Origin: Xiphophorus maculatus
Lineage: Eukaryota > Chordata > Actinopteri > Cyprinodontiformes > Poeciliidae
Reading direction: 5' to 3'
Length of the DNA stretch: 64,000 nucleotides
NCBI RefSeq assembly: GCF_002775205.1
Contig: NC_036447.1
Span: 5,010,501-5,074,500, forward strand
In this document: positions 1 through 37,095 of the stretch, piece after piece
How positions within the stretch are numbered: position 1 is the first letter of the stretch
How the letters are laid out: each line of letters opens with the position of its first letter
Program-made: the position numbers and the translations under genes
Notes under the pieces: generated by a model
What the model was told of the DNA's origin: nothing
Seen by the model: the letters and a program-made list of their open reading frames with translations, nothing else
The model's database searches: none

Positions 1-15065
<15,065 letters not shown>

Positions 15066-15975
15066 AAACCGAACGGAAAACACTGAAGAGGAAAAGAAGA
15101 AGATGGACTTCTGGGAAAATTACTTTGAAACGTCAGGAAAAGATGGCGGAGACTCGAAGAAAATGTTTTACAATGACTTCCTTTGTCATAAAGGTGCTTT
15201 GTGGAGATTTAAAACATTTTCTTTGATTGATCAAATATCCATTTCTTGATTCTTGACAAATTTTTTTAACATAAAAACAGTGAGTTTTACATGAAATCTC
15301 TCTGGTTGAGCTAAAATAATCTAATCTAAACTAAGCTGCTTTATGTGTTTTATGATTCAATTCAATATTAAACCTGATATAAAAAAGAGCAGCACTGCAA
15401 AAACACAAAATCTAATATTCTTGGTTTAGTTTCCACCACAAATATTTTAGTACATTTGAAATAAGACAAGTAATTGTTCAGCATCATAAAGGAGTTTGCT
15501 CTATGTCAATAATTCCTTAATATTGATGAATAACTACTAGTTCCACTGACAGATTATTTCACTATATAACATGGAAAAATGTTTTGTTATAAATAAAATT
15601 ATCTGCCAGTTGAACTAGAACTTTTTCACCGATATTAAGAAATTGTTGACTTAAAACAAACTCCTATTTCTTGCTGAAAATTTGCTTGTAAGTTAATTTT
15701 GTTTTATTTCCAGTGTACTACAATATTTGTACTAGAAACAAGACTAAAACATCTTGGTATAATGTTGTTTTTATTGCTGTGATGGTCCTACGATGCTACA
15801 CAAAGCATCTTTTTGAAACTTTTAAATTTACCAATGTATCCGCTGATCGTTCCTAATATTCACATGTGTAACATCCGGACATTTTCTGAAGCAGCTGATG
15901 TGAGACCGGTCCAGGAGGCAAAGCCCGGCCGGATTGTGCTGGATAATGTAATAAAACTCTGTGTTTAAGGCTTCA
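15066..15975 (+). other. Probable 3' UTR of the SERCA gene
   Basis: Non-coding sequence directly after the TGA at 15063-15065. An AATAAA-type signal lies in TAATAAAACTC near 15950, so a short 3' UTR would end about 15975. Later AATAAA hexamers at about 17127 and 17207 allow a longer form. A foldback repeat (15393-15781) sits inside this stretch. The end point is inferred from signals only. Confidence 0.45.
15393..15781. repeat. Long-palindrome (foldback) element, copy 1
   Basis: Starts CACTGCAAAAACACAAAATC. The right half is close to the reverse complement of the left half (left TTTGAAATAAGACAAG, right TTTTGTTTTATTTCCAG), so the whole copy is one imperfect hairpin. The right terminus is decayed (TTATTGCTGTG instead of TTTTGCAGTG). 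No coding capacity. Confidence 0.8.
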
Positions 15976-17898
15976 AACATGAATTTTCTGTCTTCAGTTC
16001 CTCTTTTTTGTTGTTCGTTTTTGATTATTTTGATGCGTTTGAGGCGATGCTTGAGCAGAAGCTCAGTTTATTGTCATGTTTCTGCCAGGATCTTAAGATT
16101 CTGACAAAAACCCAAAGAGAAATTAAATGTAGCTCATATTACTCAAGATTATCTGAAGAGTTGCTGTAGAAGCTGGGAGAGTCTCCTGTAGCAGTCTGTA
16201 CTGCAGCGGTTCTGTAGAAGCCTCTGACTGAAGACTGTTTAATGAAGAGGATGCTCTCAATTGTTCACGAGTGTCTTGATTTTATGAAGAATCCTTCAAG
16301 AACCAGCTTTCTTTTTCACGTTGTTGAGCCGTTTTAAATCCCAGCAGATGACGGCAGACGAACCGACTCTCTCAAAATCTGACTCACATGATCCACCCGA
16401 CAACTGCAGTCACCCGAGTGTTTCAGAACAGCTTGTTCTGTGTTGAAAGTCTGACGTTTACAGAGTGAAAATGAATGATGCGAGGACAGCACCCTGTGGT
16501 ACTCCTGAGCTGATGACCAGCTGGTTAAACATCCGTCAGTCATTGATCCAGGTGATTTTTGTATTTTCTGGAGTCCTCATAACCAAATTATCAGGTTGAA
16601 TTTTGGTTTAAGAACAAACATTTCTGCAACAAATTCCAGAATGTCAAATGAAAATGTTTCAACCGATCTTAAATTTAATGTTTAAATTAATTTTTTTCAG
16701 GCTTGTTTATAAACTTTCTGCCGTTTTGATAAGATTTAGTTTTTATTTTTGTGTTTACATTTTGCACCTGAGATGAGCTTAAATATTGTTATGATCCGTG
16801 TGTTTGTGACGACGGCTCACTGAATTTTTTTACATTTTGCAAACTTTTCAAGGTTTTAGCCAAACCTTTATGTTAATAATAATAATAATAATAACCCATG
16901 TTGTTGTTTTTCAGTAGTTTCATTTTAATTTAACACTTTAGATTGTATTTGAAGCAAAAGAGAAATAGCATTTAATTGTTTTGAGCAGGAATGTAATATT
17001 TGTCAACATTTATTTTTATTTATTTTGAACTGTATCATAACAAAATCTTGTTCTATTGTTTTTTTTTAGCTGGAAAGAGGAAAATTTAAATGTTACAGAT
17101 CATTCTTTACTGACTTGTTTGTTTTGAATAAAGATGAAACTGAAGAACTGAAAACTTTTTCTTATTTAGATCTTCCACCAACATGCATAGAAAAACATTT
17201 TGTTGTCAATAAAGTGTTGAATGACGACGTCGTCGTCGTTTTAGATTATTTTACATTAAATCCAAATATGTTAAGCTATATTTCACTGTAGCCGTAACTC
17301 AAGTTCACTTCGATCAATATTGAGGATGAATTATTTTTAAATGTTATTCCAAACACTCAAATTCAGGCCAGTTACTGAAATATCAGGGGCGTTCGGGCTT
17401 TTTTTTTTTTTTTTTTTTGCTTTTTCTGGACAATTATTCCGTCTGGTTTGGATTTTCTGCAGCTGGAAAGTTTTTCCTCTTATTTTTTTTACTTTCAGTC
17501 AGTTATTACGATGCGTAGCATAGCTGTGGTTTCATTAGTTTCTTTTATCAGTCACTATGGGCATAGATTGTATCCCCTACTCGAACGTCTCTTACTGGTT
17601 TTCTAACCACACGGACAAAAGCAAAGGAGTAGAATCAGCACTGGTGTCATCCAGTTCATGTTACTGTAAAATATCATCTCTAAAGCCTCAATATTTAGCT
17701 ATTAGCATGTCTTCAGTCAGAGGCCTCTCCTGATTCATTGCAAGACTGACTGCTACCACAGATCTTTCCACTCCAACACACCTGGATGACATAAATAATT
17801 GCAAAATTTAAAATTCCCTTTGGCATAAACTAAATATTTTCTAATTAAATTAAATCTTTCCAACCCTCCTCAGGCTAAACAAAACTCTGGTGACTCTA

Positions 17899-18602
17899 CA
17901 CTGCAAAAACACAAAATCCTACCAAATAGTTTTGGTCTGTTTTCTAGTGCAAACATCTTATCACACTTGAAACAAGAAAAAACGAGTTACTTTACAGGAA
18001 GAAATATTAGCTTGTTTTAAGTCAATAATTTCTTAATACTGATGATAAGGCACAAGTTCCAAATGTCTTGTTTTAAGTGAAATAATCTGCTATTGGAATT
18101 AAGACTTTTTGATATAAATATTAAGGAATTATCGACATGTTATTGTTCACATTGAACTGTCATAATGTGCATGTAATTTATTTTGTTTGCTTCAAAAACA
18201 CAAAATCTTACCAAGTATTTTTATAGTTTCTAGTAGAAATATCTTAGCACATTTGGAATGAGACAAAATTAACTTACAAGTAACTTTACAGGGAGATATA
18301 GGAGCTTGTTTTAATTCAATAATTCCTTAATATTGATTGAAAAAGTTATGAATAATACTCCAGTGGAACAAGACATGTTGACTTAAAATATGGAAAAAAA
18401 TATGAAAAGTTTTAGTTACTGTCACATAATTTATAACGTGTGTTTTTTTAAAATTAATTTTAAGGAATTATTTACTTAAGACAATTTCATATCTTGATGA
18501 AAAGGTACGTGTAAATTAGTTTTGTCTTATTTCAAACACACTAAGATATTTGCACTGGAAACTACACCAAACTTTTTGGTAGGATTTTGTGTTTTTGCAG
18601 TG
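17899..18602. repeat. Foldback element, two adjoining copies
   Basis: A left half beginning CACTGCAAAAACACAAAATC at 17899 is truncated near 18150. A second full copy follows, from about 18190 (CAAAAACACAAAATCTTACC) to GTGTTTTTGCAGTG ending at 18602. Confidence 0.8.
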
Positions 18603-19299
18603 AACTCACATATGAAGCCCTTCATTTTTTAAATTATTAGTATTATTATTAAGTGACTTAAATCTGGGGAAATTATCCCAGTTTTAAACAAAAGGCGCTG
18701 AGTTTGTGTACATAAACGCTGCCGTGTGTTTCTCAATAAGTGTTTGTTTATGTGATAAGGGGCTGGGCAGGTTAGTGTTCGCTCCATTTTTAGACCTGCC
18801 AGAGGTCAATGTGAGCGTTAATGTGCCAGCATATGGAGCGGCCGCTCGCAGCCAACGACATCTGAGCCTCAGAGGAAATTTCCAAGATCATTTCAGGATT
18901 TTTGTTTTTCCAGTTTGGGAGCAAAACCTCCAGGGGAAGTAAGCAGTTTTAAGGTTGGTGCTTTTCATGCTGTCAGAGGTCTAAAGGTGGGTGAGGTAAT
19001 GTACAGTAAATGGCAGCATGAGGCATTTGCTTGCTCTGCTCACTGGGTTAATCTGAGGTAGAGGTCAGCAACCTTCACCAAAGAGTCATTTCTGCAAAAT
19101 TAAGTTTGTCCAGAGCCACAAAGTTACATCATCGCTTTAAAACAAAATCACAATTTGCTCTAAATATTTGTTATATGATTAAAATAAATAGCTACTAATT
19201 CTATTGTTATATTTTATAATGAATGAATGAAACATTTTGCAGAGCCAAAATGCATTTTCTTGAATTGTATACTTATGTAAAAAATAAAAAAGGAACAAT

Positions 19300-20010
19300 T
19301 TGTGATTTAAACCATAAAATTGGACCAAGTATTTTTGGCCTAGGTAAAGTTCAAATATCTTATTACATTTGAAATAAGACAGAACTAATTTACATGTAAC
19401 TTTTGAGCAAAATATATGAGTTTGCTTTCAATGAATAGTTCCTAAATATTAATTTAAAAGTTTATTATTATTCTTTATCAGTCAAGTCTAAGCAGTTTTA
19501 TCTGTTTTGCTGACAAATTACACAAAACAGTCGCTTCTGTTTTTTGTGATTATGCGATCACGAAAATTCAAAATCAACAGATTCTTACGTTTTTTTTAAT
19601 GCTAAGTCTTTAAAACACGTTTAAACATTGTGTTTAAATTATGCTAACTCCCACCTGCAGGTGGCAGTATTTCCTACTTCTGCCGCATTTAATGTGAAGT
19701 TACAGTCGATACCCCAAGTAACAAAATGTCGCTTAGTTGAAAACATTTAGAAACACAAAATTAGGGATTTTAAAGAATCACAAACACAATCATGAAATCT
19801 TGGAGAGACTGAACAATGTGAAAAGATGTTGATTATTACATTTTTGTATGAACTTTTCATGACTATTAAGGAATTATTGATTTAAAAAGCTCCTTTAACT
19901 TGCTGAAAAAGCTACTCATGAGTTAGTTTTGTCTTATTTCCAGTGTATTACGATATTTGCACTAGAAACTAGACAAATATTCGGTAAAAGTTTGTGTTTT
20001 TGAAGTATAT
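19300..20010. repeat. Foldback element, interrupted copy
   Basis: Left half at about 19305-19460 (AAGTATTTTTGGCCTAGG, TTTGAAATAAGACAGAAC) and right half at about 19860-20005 (TTGTCTTATTTCCAGTG, ATATTTGCACTAGAAACTAG). Unrelated sequence lies between them. Confidence 0.65.
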
Positions 20011-20149
20011 CCATTTATTAATATTGTAACAGTTTATTAATGGGTATTTTCTCTTTCAGCACATTGTTTATATGGCCTAAAATAAAAACGAATTTGACCC
20101 GCAGCTAGCTAGAGTGCAGCTAACTAGCTTTTTTACTATTATATATGTT

Positions 20150-20330
20150 TTGCACCCCGCCAGGGGGTCTTTTTGTGGCTCTACTGTCCCTTATTTTTTT
20201 GAAAGTAGGCTGACAGGAAAGAGGGAAGAAGACATGCGGCAAATGTCGCCGGGTCCGGGACTCGAACCCGCGACGGCCGCGTCCAGGACTCAAGGCCTCC
20301 AAACGCCCTCAGCCAACCAGCTAGCGAGTG
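20150..20330 (-). mobile_element. tRNA-derived SINE
   Basis: On the minus strand there is a tRNA-like head with A box TGGCTGAGGGCG (about 20305-20315 on plus) and B box GGGTTCGAGTCCC (20257-20269). A body and tail follow, with CTCTTTCCTGTCAGCCTAC and an AAATAAGGG-like end, as in common fish tRNA-SINEs. It is not a functional tRNA gene: the clover-leaf does not close. It is bordered on both sides by CTAG-rich repeats. Confidence 0.85.
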
Positions 20331-20463
20331 CTAGCTAGCTAGTTATGCACTAGCTAGCTAGTACGGTAATTTGGTTCCAGGTGCTGAAAACTATCCCATC
20401 ATTTTATCGCCCGTTATGAATTATGACGAGTTGATACTTTCCATGCATGTTGCATGTTCTGCT

Positions 20464-20465
<2 letters not shown>

Positions 20466-20559
<94 letters not shown>

Positions 20560-20584
20560 GTGCGTGTGTGTGTGTGTGTGTGTG
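20466..20584. repeat. (GT)n microsatellite
   Basis: About 119 bp of GT with two C interruptions near the right end. Open frames reading Cys-Val or Thr-His repeats through it are artefacts. Confidence 0.98.
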
Positions 20585-20833
20585 ATCATGACACCTGATA
20601 GTCGCAGCTACTGGATGTCTTTCTGGCTCTGCACATGTTTGGAGTCGTCTTTCTTCCTCTTGGCTTCGCAACACGCTGCCTTACTGTACATATCAATAAC
20701 TGTCACTGCAGGATACATAAAGAAAGTGACCCGCACTTTTCTTAAGGTCAGCTTTCACTTGTGTGGCTCTAAATTAACCACAGCCAGTTCGTCCTGACGG
20801 AGCATTAAACTGGGTTTATGTTTTATTCTTTGC

Positions 20834-21120
20834 ACTGCAAAAACAGAAAACCTTAAGTATTTTTGCTCTAGTTTCCAGTGGAAATATGGTATTGCACTTG
20901 AAATAAGACAAAACTAACTCATAACTGTTCAGCAAGAAATAGTTTTGTTTAAGTCAATAATTCCTTAATATTGATTTTAAAAAGTATTACTTCCATTGGA
21001 AGAAATGGGAAAAATGTCTTGTTTTAAGTGAGATTTTCTGCAACTGGACCTAGCACTTTAAAAAACATAATAAAATTAGTAATAAGGAATTATTTACTTT
21101 ACGTTTACTGGTGTTTTTGT
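20834..21120. repeat. Foldback element, 3'-truncated copy
   Basis: Starts CACTGCAAAAACAGAAAACC. The right half breaks off near 21120, where the hAT-like copy 3 begins. Confidence 0.7.
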
Positions 21121-21124
21121 GAAT

Positions 21125-21753
21125 GAGTGGTGTACAAACTTTTTCCCATGAGAATCAAAGTCGTTAAGTTGGTACTGCAAAAAAATAAAAAAAATTTTTA
21201 ACAACTTAATAACTTTTGGGGCTTTTTTATCTTAGCTGCTCAGTAATAATCTAAATAATTTAAATGTTAGTAAAATAAACAACTTGAAAGCATTGAGGCC
21301 ACAGAGATAGTTAATTTTTTTTGTCAGTAATAAACTAAACCATATTAATTGTATTGAACACAATGGTTAGATTTTTGCAGTAAATGAATGTGTAAATCAT
21401 TGTAGATACAAAAAAGGCTCAGAGTTTTTACATTTTTTGGGTTGATTGTTTTTTTATGTGAGAAATAACATTTGTTTTTGGTTTGTTTTTGTTTGGGGTT
21501 TTTTTTTTTAGAAAAAATGGGTAATTGTTTGTGGTTCTAGTTTTTCCAAAGTTAAGATGAATGCAAAAACCTCATTGATATGTTGAAATGTATTTATTGT
21601 ACCTAATATTTTGTTAAGGAAATATTTATCTGTAAAAAAAAAAAAAAAGTTGCGAAAGTGTCCATCTGCATCAAATTTGCTCCATTTGGACCGCCCATAA
21701 TCCTTCAGAGGGCCTCAAATGGCCCCCGGGCCACAGTTTGAACACCCCTTCTG
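21125..21753. mobile_element. Non-autonomous hAT-like element, copy 3
   Basis: Diverged left end GTGTACAAACTTTTTCCCAT and a clear right end GGCCACAGTTTGAACACCCC. It ends only about 110 bp upstream of the slc43a1 start codon, just before the acceptor of the first coding exon. Confidence 0.65.
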
Positions 21754-21861
21754 TAAAGGGACTGTCATCAAGCTAAATGAACTGAGCTGTAATTTAGTTT
21801 GTAGGTTTCTGCTGCCATCCTGTTTGGTGCATTCATGCGTTCCTCGTCATCTGCAGCTGTC

Positions 21862-32252
<10,391 letters not shown>

Positions 32253-33360
32253 CTGGTTATAATGACATGGTCACTTATTGTCAGCAATGCTATTATTTTG
32301 ACTATGACTTATGTGTTTCTGAGAAAAAAAACCCATTAGTCCTAAAGATAAATGCCCAACAAAATAAGCAAAACCGAGATTCCAGCTCAGAAATTCGCTC
32401 TTCATTAGGGCTGGGCGATATGACTGAAAATAAAAACACACTATAATCGTTTCATATCAGTCTAAATCAATAATTATTGCTTAGTTTTTTGTTTTAAATA
32501 TCTGAAATACTACCAAACCAGTGATGTGACCTTGTTTTATTCACAGTTTCCATCCACGCCGAACCTTTAAACTGCTGCTGGGCATGTTACTCAACAGGTT
32601 GTTGCTAGGTAACTGCAAGTTACCCAGCATACTGTTGCTAGGTAACCATAGGGTGAGTGAGTTAGTTGATTCCACTAACTTTGCTTAGCTAGCAGTGAGA
32701 GGTTGAGCAGCCAAAGCCTTTCCTCTGCCTACATCTCCCAGAATGCCGTGCGGTTCTGGACCAGAGTTCCACGAATATTTTATTAAACAATTTATCACTG
32801 ATTTATTGTCTCTTAATAGAACTACAATAATTCTGAAAGCTAAAATTGTTTGCATTTTGCATTTTAATTCACGTCAAAACTAGGGAGATAAATTGATTTT
32901 ATCGATTAATCAAATTTTCTGGTTTTGGAGAATTAATTTTTGGACAATTTGGATTTTTCTTTTTCACCAGCGCATTCATAAACCAGAGGGATGTTAGCTG
33001 TCACCAAGAATCACCTTGTATTTTTTCTTCATTACAAATTTGGAGAGAAAAAAAAAGCTGAGGGACCATTATGGCAGAACTACATCCTTTTCTGTCATTG
33101 TTTTCTTTTGTTGTTGTTGTTGTTGATCGCATCCATTGTTGTCACTAATTATGTTATATTTAAAACTAGGCTTTCTAGGATTTTGTGTGTAAAGTAGTAC
33201 CGCTGTGTATTTTGTATTATTGAAGCCAAATGTATAAATATCGATGTGCAAATGCTCCAACATCACTGACTGGGACAATTAAAAAAAAAGATTATCCTAG
33301 GACTACAAGAAAATTAAAAGTCATCACAAACAATTTACTCAAGATAATAAAGCATTTATT
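32253..33360 (+). other. Downstream region / possible 3' UTR of slc43a1
   Basis: Follows the TAA of slc43a1. An AATAAA hexamer at 33347-33352 is a candidate polyadenylation signal. The segment contains a copy of an interspersed element starting GGGCTGGGCGATATG at about 32407 and running to about 32820. A duplicate of that element is at 38553-38960. Confidence 0.3.
32407..32820. repeat. Interspersed element with GGGCTGGGCGATATG end, copy 1
   Basis: Aligns with 38553-38960 over most of its length, e.g. CAACAGGTTGTTGCTAGGTAAC versus the diverged CAACAGG-like counterpart, AAAGCCTTTCCTCTGCC and CCCAGAATGC. No reading frame recognised. Confidence 0.65.
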
Positions 33361-33589
33361 ACACTGAATGGAATCTGTGTAACGTCTAACTTGAAGAACA
33401 CCACACACAGATTTTATCATTAAGGTTTAAGATTTATTTCAAATCTTAAAAGACTAACACACCACATCTCAGCCTGAGGCACTTGTAGATTTTAATCAAT
33501 AAAGGCATCTTAGGCCAAATGACTCCATATCTTCAGACTTGCATCCAAAATGGAGGGTTTGAACCTTAATATTTTCAAAACAAAAGCAG

Positions 33590-34040
33590 CACAGGCAAAC
33601 ATATCAGCACAAATGTAGCATTGAAGGTCACTGGTGGTGACCTTCTATGATCTCTGGAAACCCGACTTTTATTAATATCTTAACAATGATAGCAGCGCCA
33701 ACAAAAGTGTTTGCTGCACAAATGTAGCACAGATGTTTGACACCAATTATGTTTGATTTGGGTGATGTATATAGGCTGGTTGAACTTTTGACTGTTGCTT
33801 TTATTAATATCTTCAAACAAGAGCAGCACAAACAAAAATCTTAGCAGCACAAATGTAGCATTGTTGACTGAGACCAAATTTGTTTGACTTCATAAATGGA
33901 GGAGGGGCTGGTTGACCTTCTATGATCGCCATAAACTTTGCTTTTATGAATATCTTAAAATAATAGCAGCACAAGCAAAATTTTGCAGCACAAATGTAGA
34001 ACAAACACCAATTTGATTTGAAGAACATGGTGGGAGTAAA
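33590..34040 (-). repeat. About 135 bp tandem satellite, array 1
   Basis: Three or more degenerate units. Recurring blocks are CAGCACAAATGTAGCA (33610, 33716, 33848, 33987), CTGGTTGA (33775, 33908) and TTTTATTAATATCTT (33667, 33799; ATGAATATCTT at 33948). Spacing is about 133 bp. Reverse-complemented, the unit matches the array at 56090-56960. Confidence 0.75.
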
Positions 34041-34981
34041 TTCACTCAAGTCTGAAGCTCCCTCTGCTCACTAAAGACAAAGAAGAAGGAAATGTTTGAA
34101 GAAAACCACATTTGCAAGTTTATGCAACATTAACCAAGTGGTTAATCAAAAATAAGAGCCATTCTGTCTGATTTACTGATGCGTTTTATGGAAGTTCAGA
34201 TAAGGAAACACGTTGTTTTCTTTGTGCAGCAGCGCATGAGAAACGGGTCACCACATAAACATTCATTGTTTTTAATGCCTAGATTGCCTCTTTAGTTTAG
34301 GGATTTATGGAATCACATGGCGACTGCCCAGAAGCTGCAACACACAAACACACAATGCATGTTTATTTTCCTGGTGGCAGGATTTAAGGTTTGTTTTCAC
34401 TCCCCAGCTTGTGTCTGTGTCAGAGGCGGATGTGTGTCGGTGTGTGTGATGAGCTTGGCTCTGTGGGTTTATCCTCACAGCCCCTGCTGTCATTTTAATC
34501 TGTCCATTGAGTGGTCTGTGTGTTTTGTTTTTTCATGCTTAGTGCAGTATGTGTTCAGGGAGACAGTGTATACTTTTTGGATTCAGTAACTCCACTGAAA
34601 CAATTTTCTGAAACCCACCAGCTTAGATTAATGTTTGTGAGTTGTAACTGTTGTTTGAAATTGAGTAAGTTTGGGATTTAATCTGTTATTCTCATGGTTT
34701 AGGGGTGGAACATTTCAGTAATTAGTCCTTTTATAAATCAGTATTTTTAAGAGGTGACTAGTAACTAACATTTACTCAATTACATTTACTTTTGTAACTT
34801 TTTGGGGGGGAAAATTACACCACACTTTTCTGTAATAGTTATTGCAATTTTTTATTTGATTAAGACATTGTGCATTAGTAAATAATTTAGATTTAAATAC
34901 ATCCAATTACAGCAAAGAGTGATTTCCACTGTTTGCCCCTCTGCCAGACAGTACAGACTGAAACACATATGGTTAATACAA

Positions 34982-34987
<6 letters not shown>

Positions 34988-35055
<68 letters not shown>

Positions 35056-35058
35056 CAC
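34988..35058. repeat. (CA)n microsatellite
   Basis: CA run continuing into CA-rich sequence to about 35100. It interrupts a copy of the AGTAACTAGTTAC-type repeat between slc43a1 and zdhhc5. Confidence 0.95.
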
Positions 35059-35813
35059 CCGCACACGCCTGCACATCCTCCCCCACACACACAGACACAC
35101 AACAACAACAACAAACAAGAAGACAGACAAGGGGGAAATTTCAAGATAACATGCACCATATTGTCATCTTCCTAAAATAATGTCCTAAGTCACAAAAACA
35201 AAACCAAAACAAAACAAAAAAATCAGCAACTTCTTATTGCCAAATGATGATTTAGGCAAGAAAAAAGAAGGCAATAACATTTTAAAAAACAGAAAAAAAA
35301 ACTTTTTAGCTTCACATACACAATGTCACAATTTTATATTGTAATTTTGCAGTTTTATACCAACCCTCCCATAGAAACATACTGACCCATATATACATAT
35401 TACCTTCACTTCAGTAATATTTATAGGTAATATTGCTACTCTTACTTGAGTAACATTTCTGGATACTCTACCTATTGCGAGTAACTTCACTTAATGAAGT
35501 GGATATAAAAAATATTCAAAAATATTGTATTGCTCCCAAAGGGAAATATATAGATAAGAATATACTGAGGAAGTGCTACTCTTATTTTAGTACAATTATT
35601 TAGTAGGCAAAATGTGCAAATACTTCTGTATAATAGAGCTTGAATATCTGCATAATAGGAATAAATCTGCAGACTTCTGCATGTTAGTGTGTCAGTGTCT
35701 CATAAAAGTAGGAGGAAATCTTGTCAGATTGAGTTTATGTGTCAGTCACGTTTAAAAAATATTTTAAAAAATTATAGGTTTATAGGAGCGTTGGTCTGTG
35801 CCGCACTGTTTGC

Positions 35814-35820
<7 letters not shown>

Positions 35821-35850
<30 letters not shown>

Positions 35851-36530
35851 TGATAATAAAGGGGTTTACAAAATAGCAGACTCAACGCAATAAGTAGCAA
35901 AACAGATAAGACAACAATGCCAGGGTGTTACATAGGAAGCACAAATAAAATGAAAAGCAAATAAATAAATAAAAAAGTTAACTTAGAAAGATGTTAAAGC
36001 GAGAGCACATATCCACTGTCTTAATTGCTTTTCTATTCCTTGAATACTGGAGAGATGTAATATATTGTTTGAATTCCACTTTAAAGGCTGAAAAGCGAGG
36101 TTTCTGATTTGAGAATTTAGATTTATGTATATGATATTTTGCGACTAATAAAATTAGATTGATAATATAAAAATGTTTGGTTTTGTTAGTGGGATAAGAG
36201 AAGAATCCAAACAACATATTTATATAAGTGAGGGAAAAGTTATCAAGAATTCTTTGGGAAATAAACGTACAAATATCTTGCCAGAAAATACAAGAGAAAT
36301 AGCATGACCAGAATAAGTGACAGAGATCTTCTACATAGAGTTGGCAAAATGAACAGTTTGTGTCAATGTCTTTTTTGTATCGTTGAAGGAAAAATTTGCA
36401 GGGATAAAAACGATGGATTATCTTAAAAGACACTTCTTTGATTTTATTAATAATTAAATATTTAGATGGAAGACACCAGATTTTTTTCCAGTTCAGGTTG
36501 GGGGCAAAGTTATTCCAATAAGAGATAACA
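35821..36530 (-). mobile_element. 5'-truncated LINE retrotransposon with target-site duplication
   Basis: On the minus strand, an open frame at 36433-35978 encodes 151 residues typical of the region just after a LINE reverse transcriptase (IIHRFYPCKFFLQRY, a CSFC knuckle, then HLFWSC). The 3' end is a run of 28 T on the plus strand (35821-35848), i.e. a poly(A) tail. TGTTTGCTATCAAT occurs at both borders (35807-35820 and 36531-36544), the target-site duplication expected of target-primed insertion. An intact duplication, long tail and open frame suggest a young insertion. Clade not fixed; an L1/Tx1-type element is most likely. Confidence 0.9.
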
Positions 36531-36559
36531 TGTTTGCTATCAATTTAATCACGATTTGG

Positions 36560-36660
36560 AGCGATCGTGACGTTACCTGTTCTGATGGGCGGGGCTTGGC
36601 CTCAGAGCCAATAGTATACGCCATTGACTTGATTGACAGTCGTGATACCCAATCAGTGTT
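36560..36660 (+). promoter_or_regulatory. Putative TATA-less promoter of zdhhc5
   Basis: A compact cluster of promoter-type sites in a locally CpG-containing segment: CRE-like TGACGTTA at 36568-36575, GC box GGGCGGGGC at 36587-36595, and CCAAT boxes at 36608-36612 and 36649-36653. It lies upstream of a GT-ending untranslated exon candidate and about 5.9 kb upstream of the zdhhc5 ATG, on the same strand. No TATA box was seen. No transcript evidence is available, so assignment to zdhhc5 is inference. Confidence 0.5.
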
Positions 36661-37095
36661 ATTTCTATTACGACAACTCCGCTCTTGGACCCTGTCGCTG
36701 GAGTTTTTGTGGCTGTGAGAAATCTGTCGGCCTCTGGGAGTCTGTTGGCCACCAACATCCTGGAGACGTGAGAGGAGGATATCATCCTGTGTGGATTATA
36801 TTCACTGAGTTGTCGCAGAGACTCTGCGTTCATCTCGGAGCTACCAGGTTATGAAAGCAGGGAGCTGCTCGCGCCTCCTAACCCCGTTTAAGCTAGCTGT
36901 CTCCAGTAACAAACGTCTGTCATATCAGTGGGTTTTGCAACCAAACCCTCTGAGGATGAACTAGCTTAGCTGGGGTTTCTTCATATGGACCTGGAGAAGC
37001 TGTGCTGAATATTTCTCATCGGATAATCCAACCGGGACCCAGACTGGCACACCCTCAGCCGGGTCCGGATTCCTGGCCGCTGGAAGCCCTCTCAG
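36660..37095 (+). other. Candidate 5' untranslated exon 1 of zdhhc5
   Basis: A GC-richer, repeat-free block between the promoter-like cluster and a strong donor CTCTCAG|gtgagg at 37095/37096. It holds no long plus-strand reading frame that resembles a protein. The start coordinate is only approximate. ZDHHC5 genes generally have an untranslated first exon, which fits. Confidence 0.4.

Larger units (their letters stand above)
15976..21856. other. Intergenic region between the SERCA gene and slc43a1
   Basis: Besides the repeats listed separately, this holds mostly AT-rich sequence with no recognisable protein. A GC-richer, repeat-free stretch at about 18690-19030 (around GGAGCGGCCGCTCGCAGCC) and a second at about 20590-20800 are candidates for the untranslated first exon or promoter of slc43a1, which must lie upstream of 21856. 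No TSS signal was convincing. Confidence 0.4.
33361..35806. other. Intergenic region between slc43a1 and zdhhc5
   Basis: Contains the satellite array 33590-34040, a repeat-poor stretch 34050-34690 without recognisable coding sequence, and the CA-interrupted repeat 34690-35480. No gene seen. Confidence 0.6.

Noticed and set aside
20257..20315. A genuine tRNA gene with A and B boxes
   Set aside because: The acceptor stem does not pair, and the boxes are followed by a SINE body with a CTTTCCTGTC tail; it is a tRNA-derived SINE.
20371..20797. Cys-Val and Thr-His repeat proteins
   Set aside because: Translations of the (GT)n microsatellite; the same applies to 25535-25864 and 34852-35175.
33590..34040. 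CRISPR-like array (regularly spaced repeats)
   Set aside because: Whole ~135 bp units repeat with no distinct short repeat/spacer alternation, in a vertebrate genome; it is a degenerate satellite.
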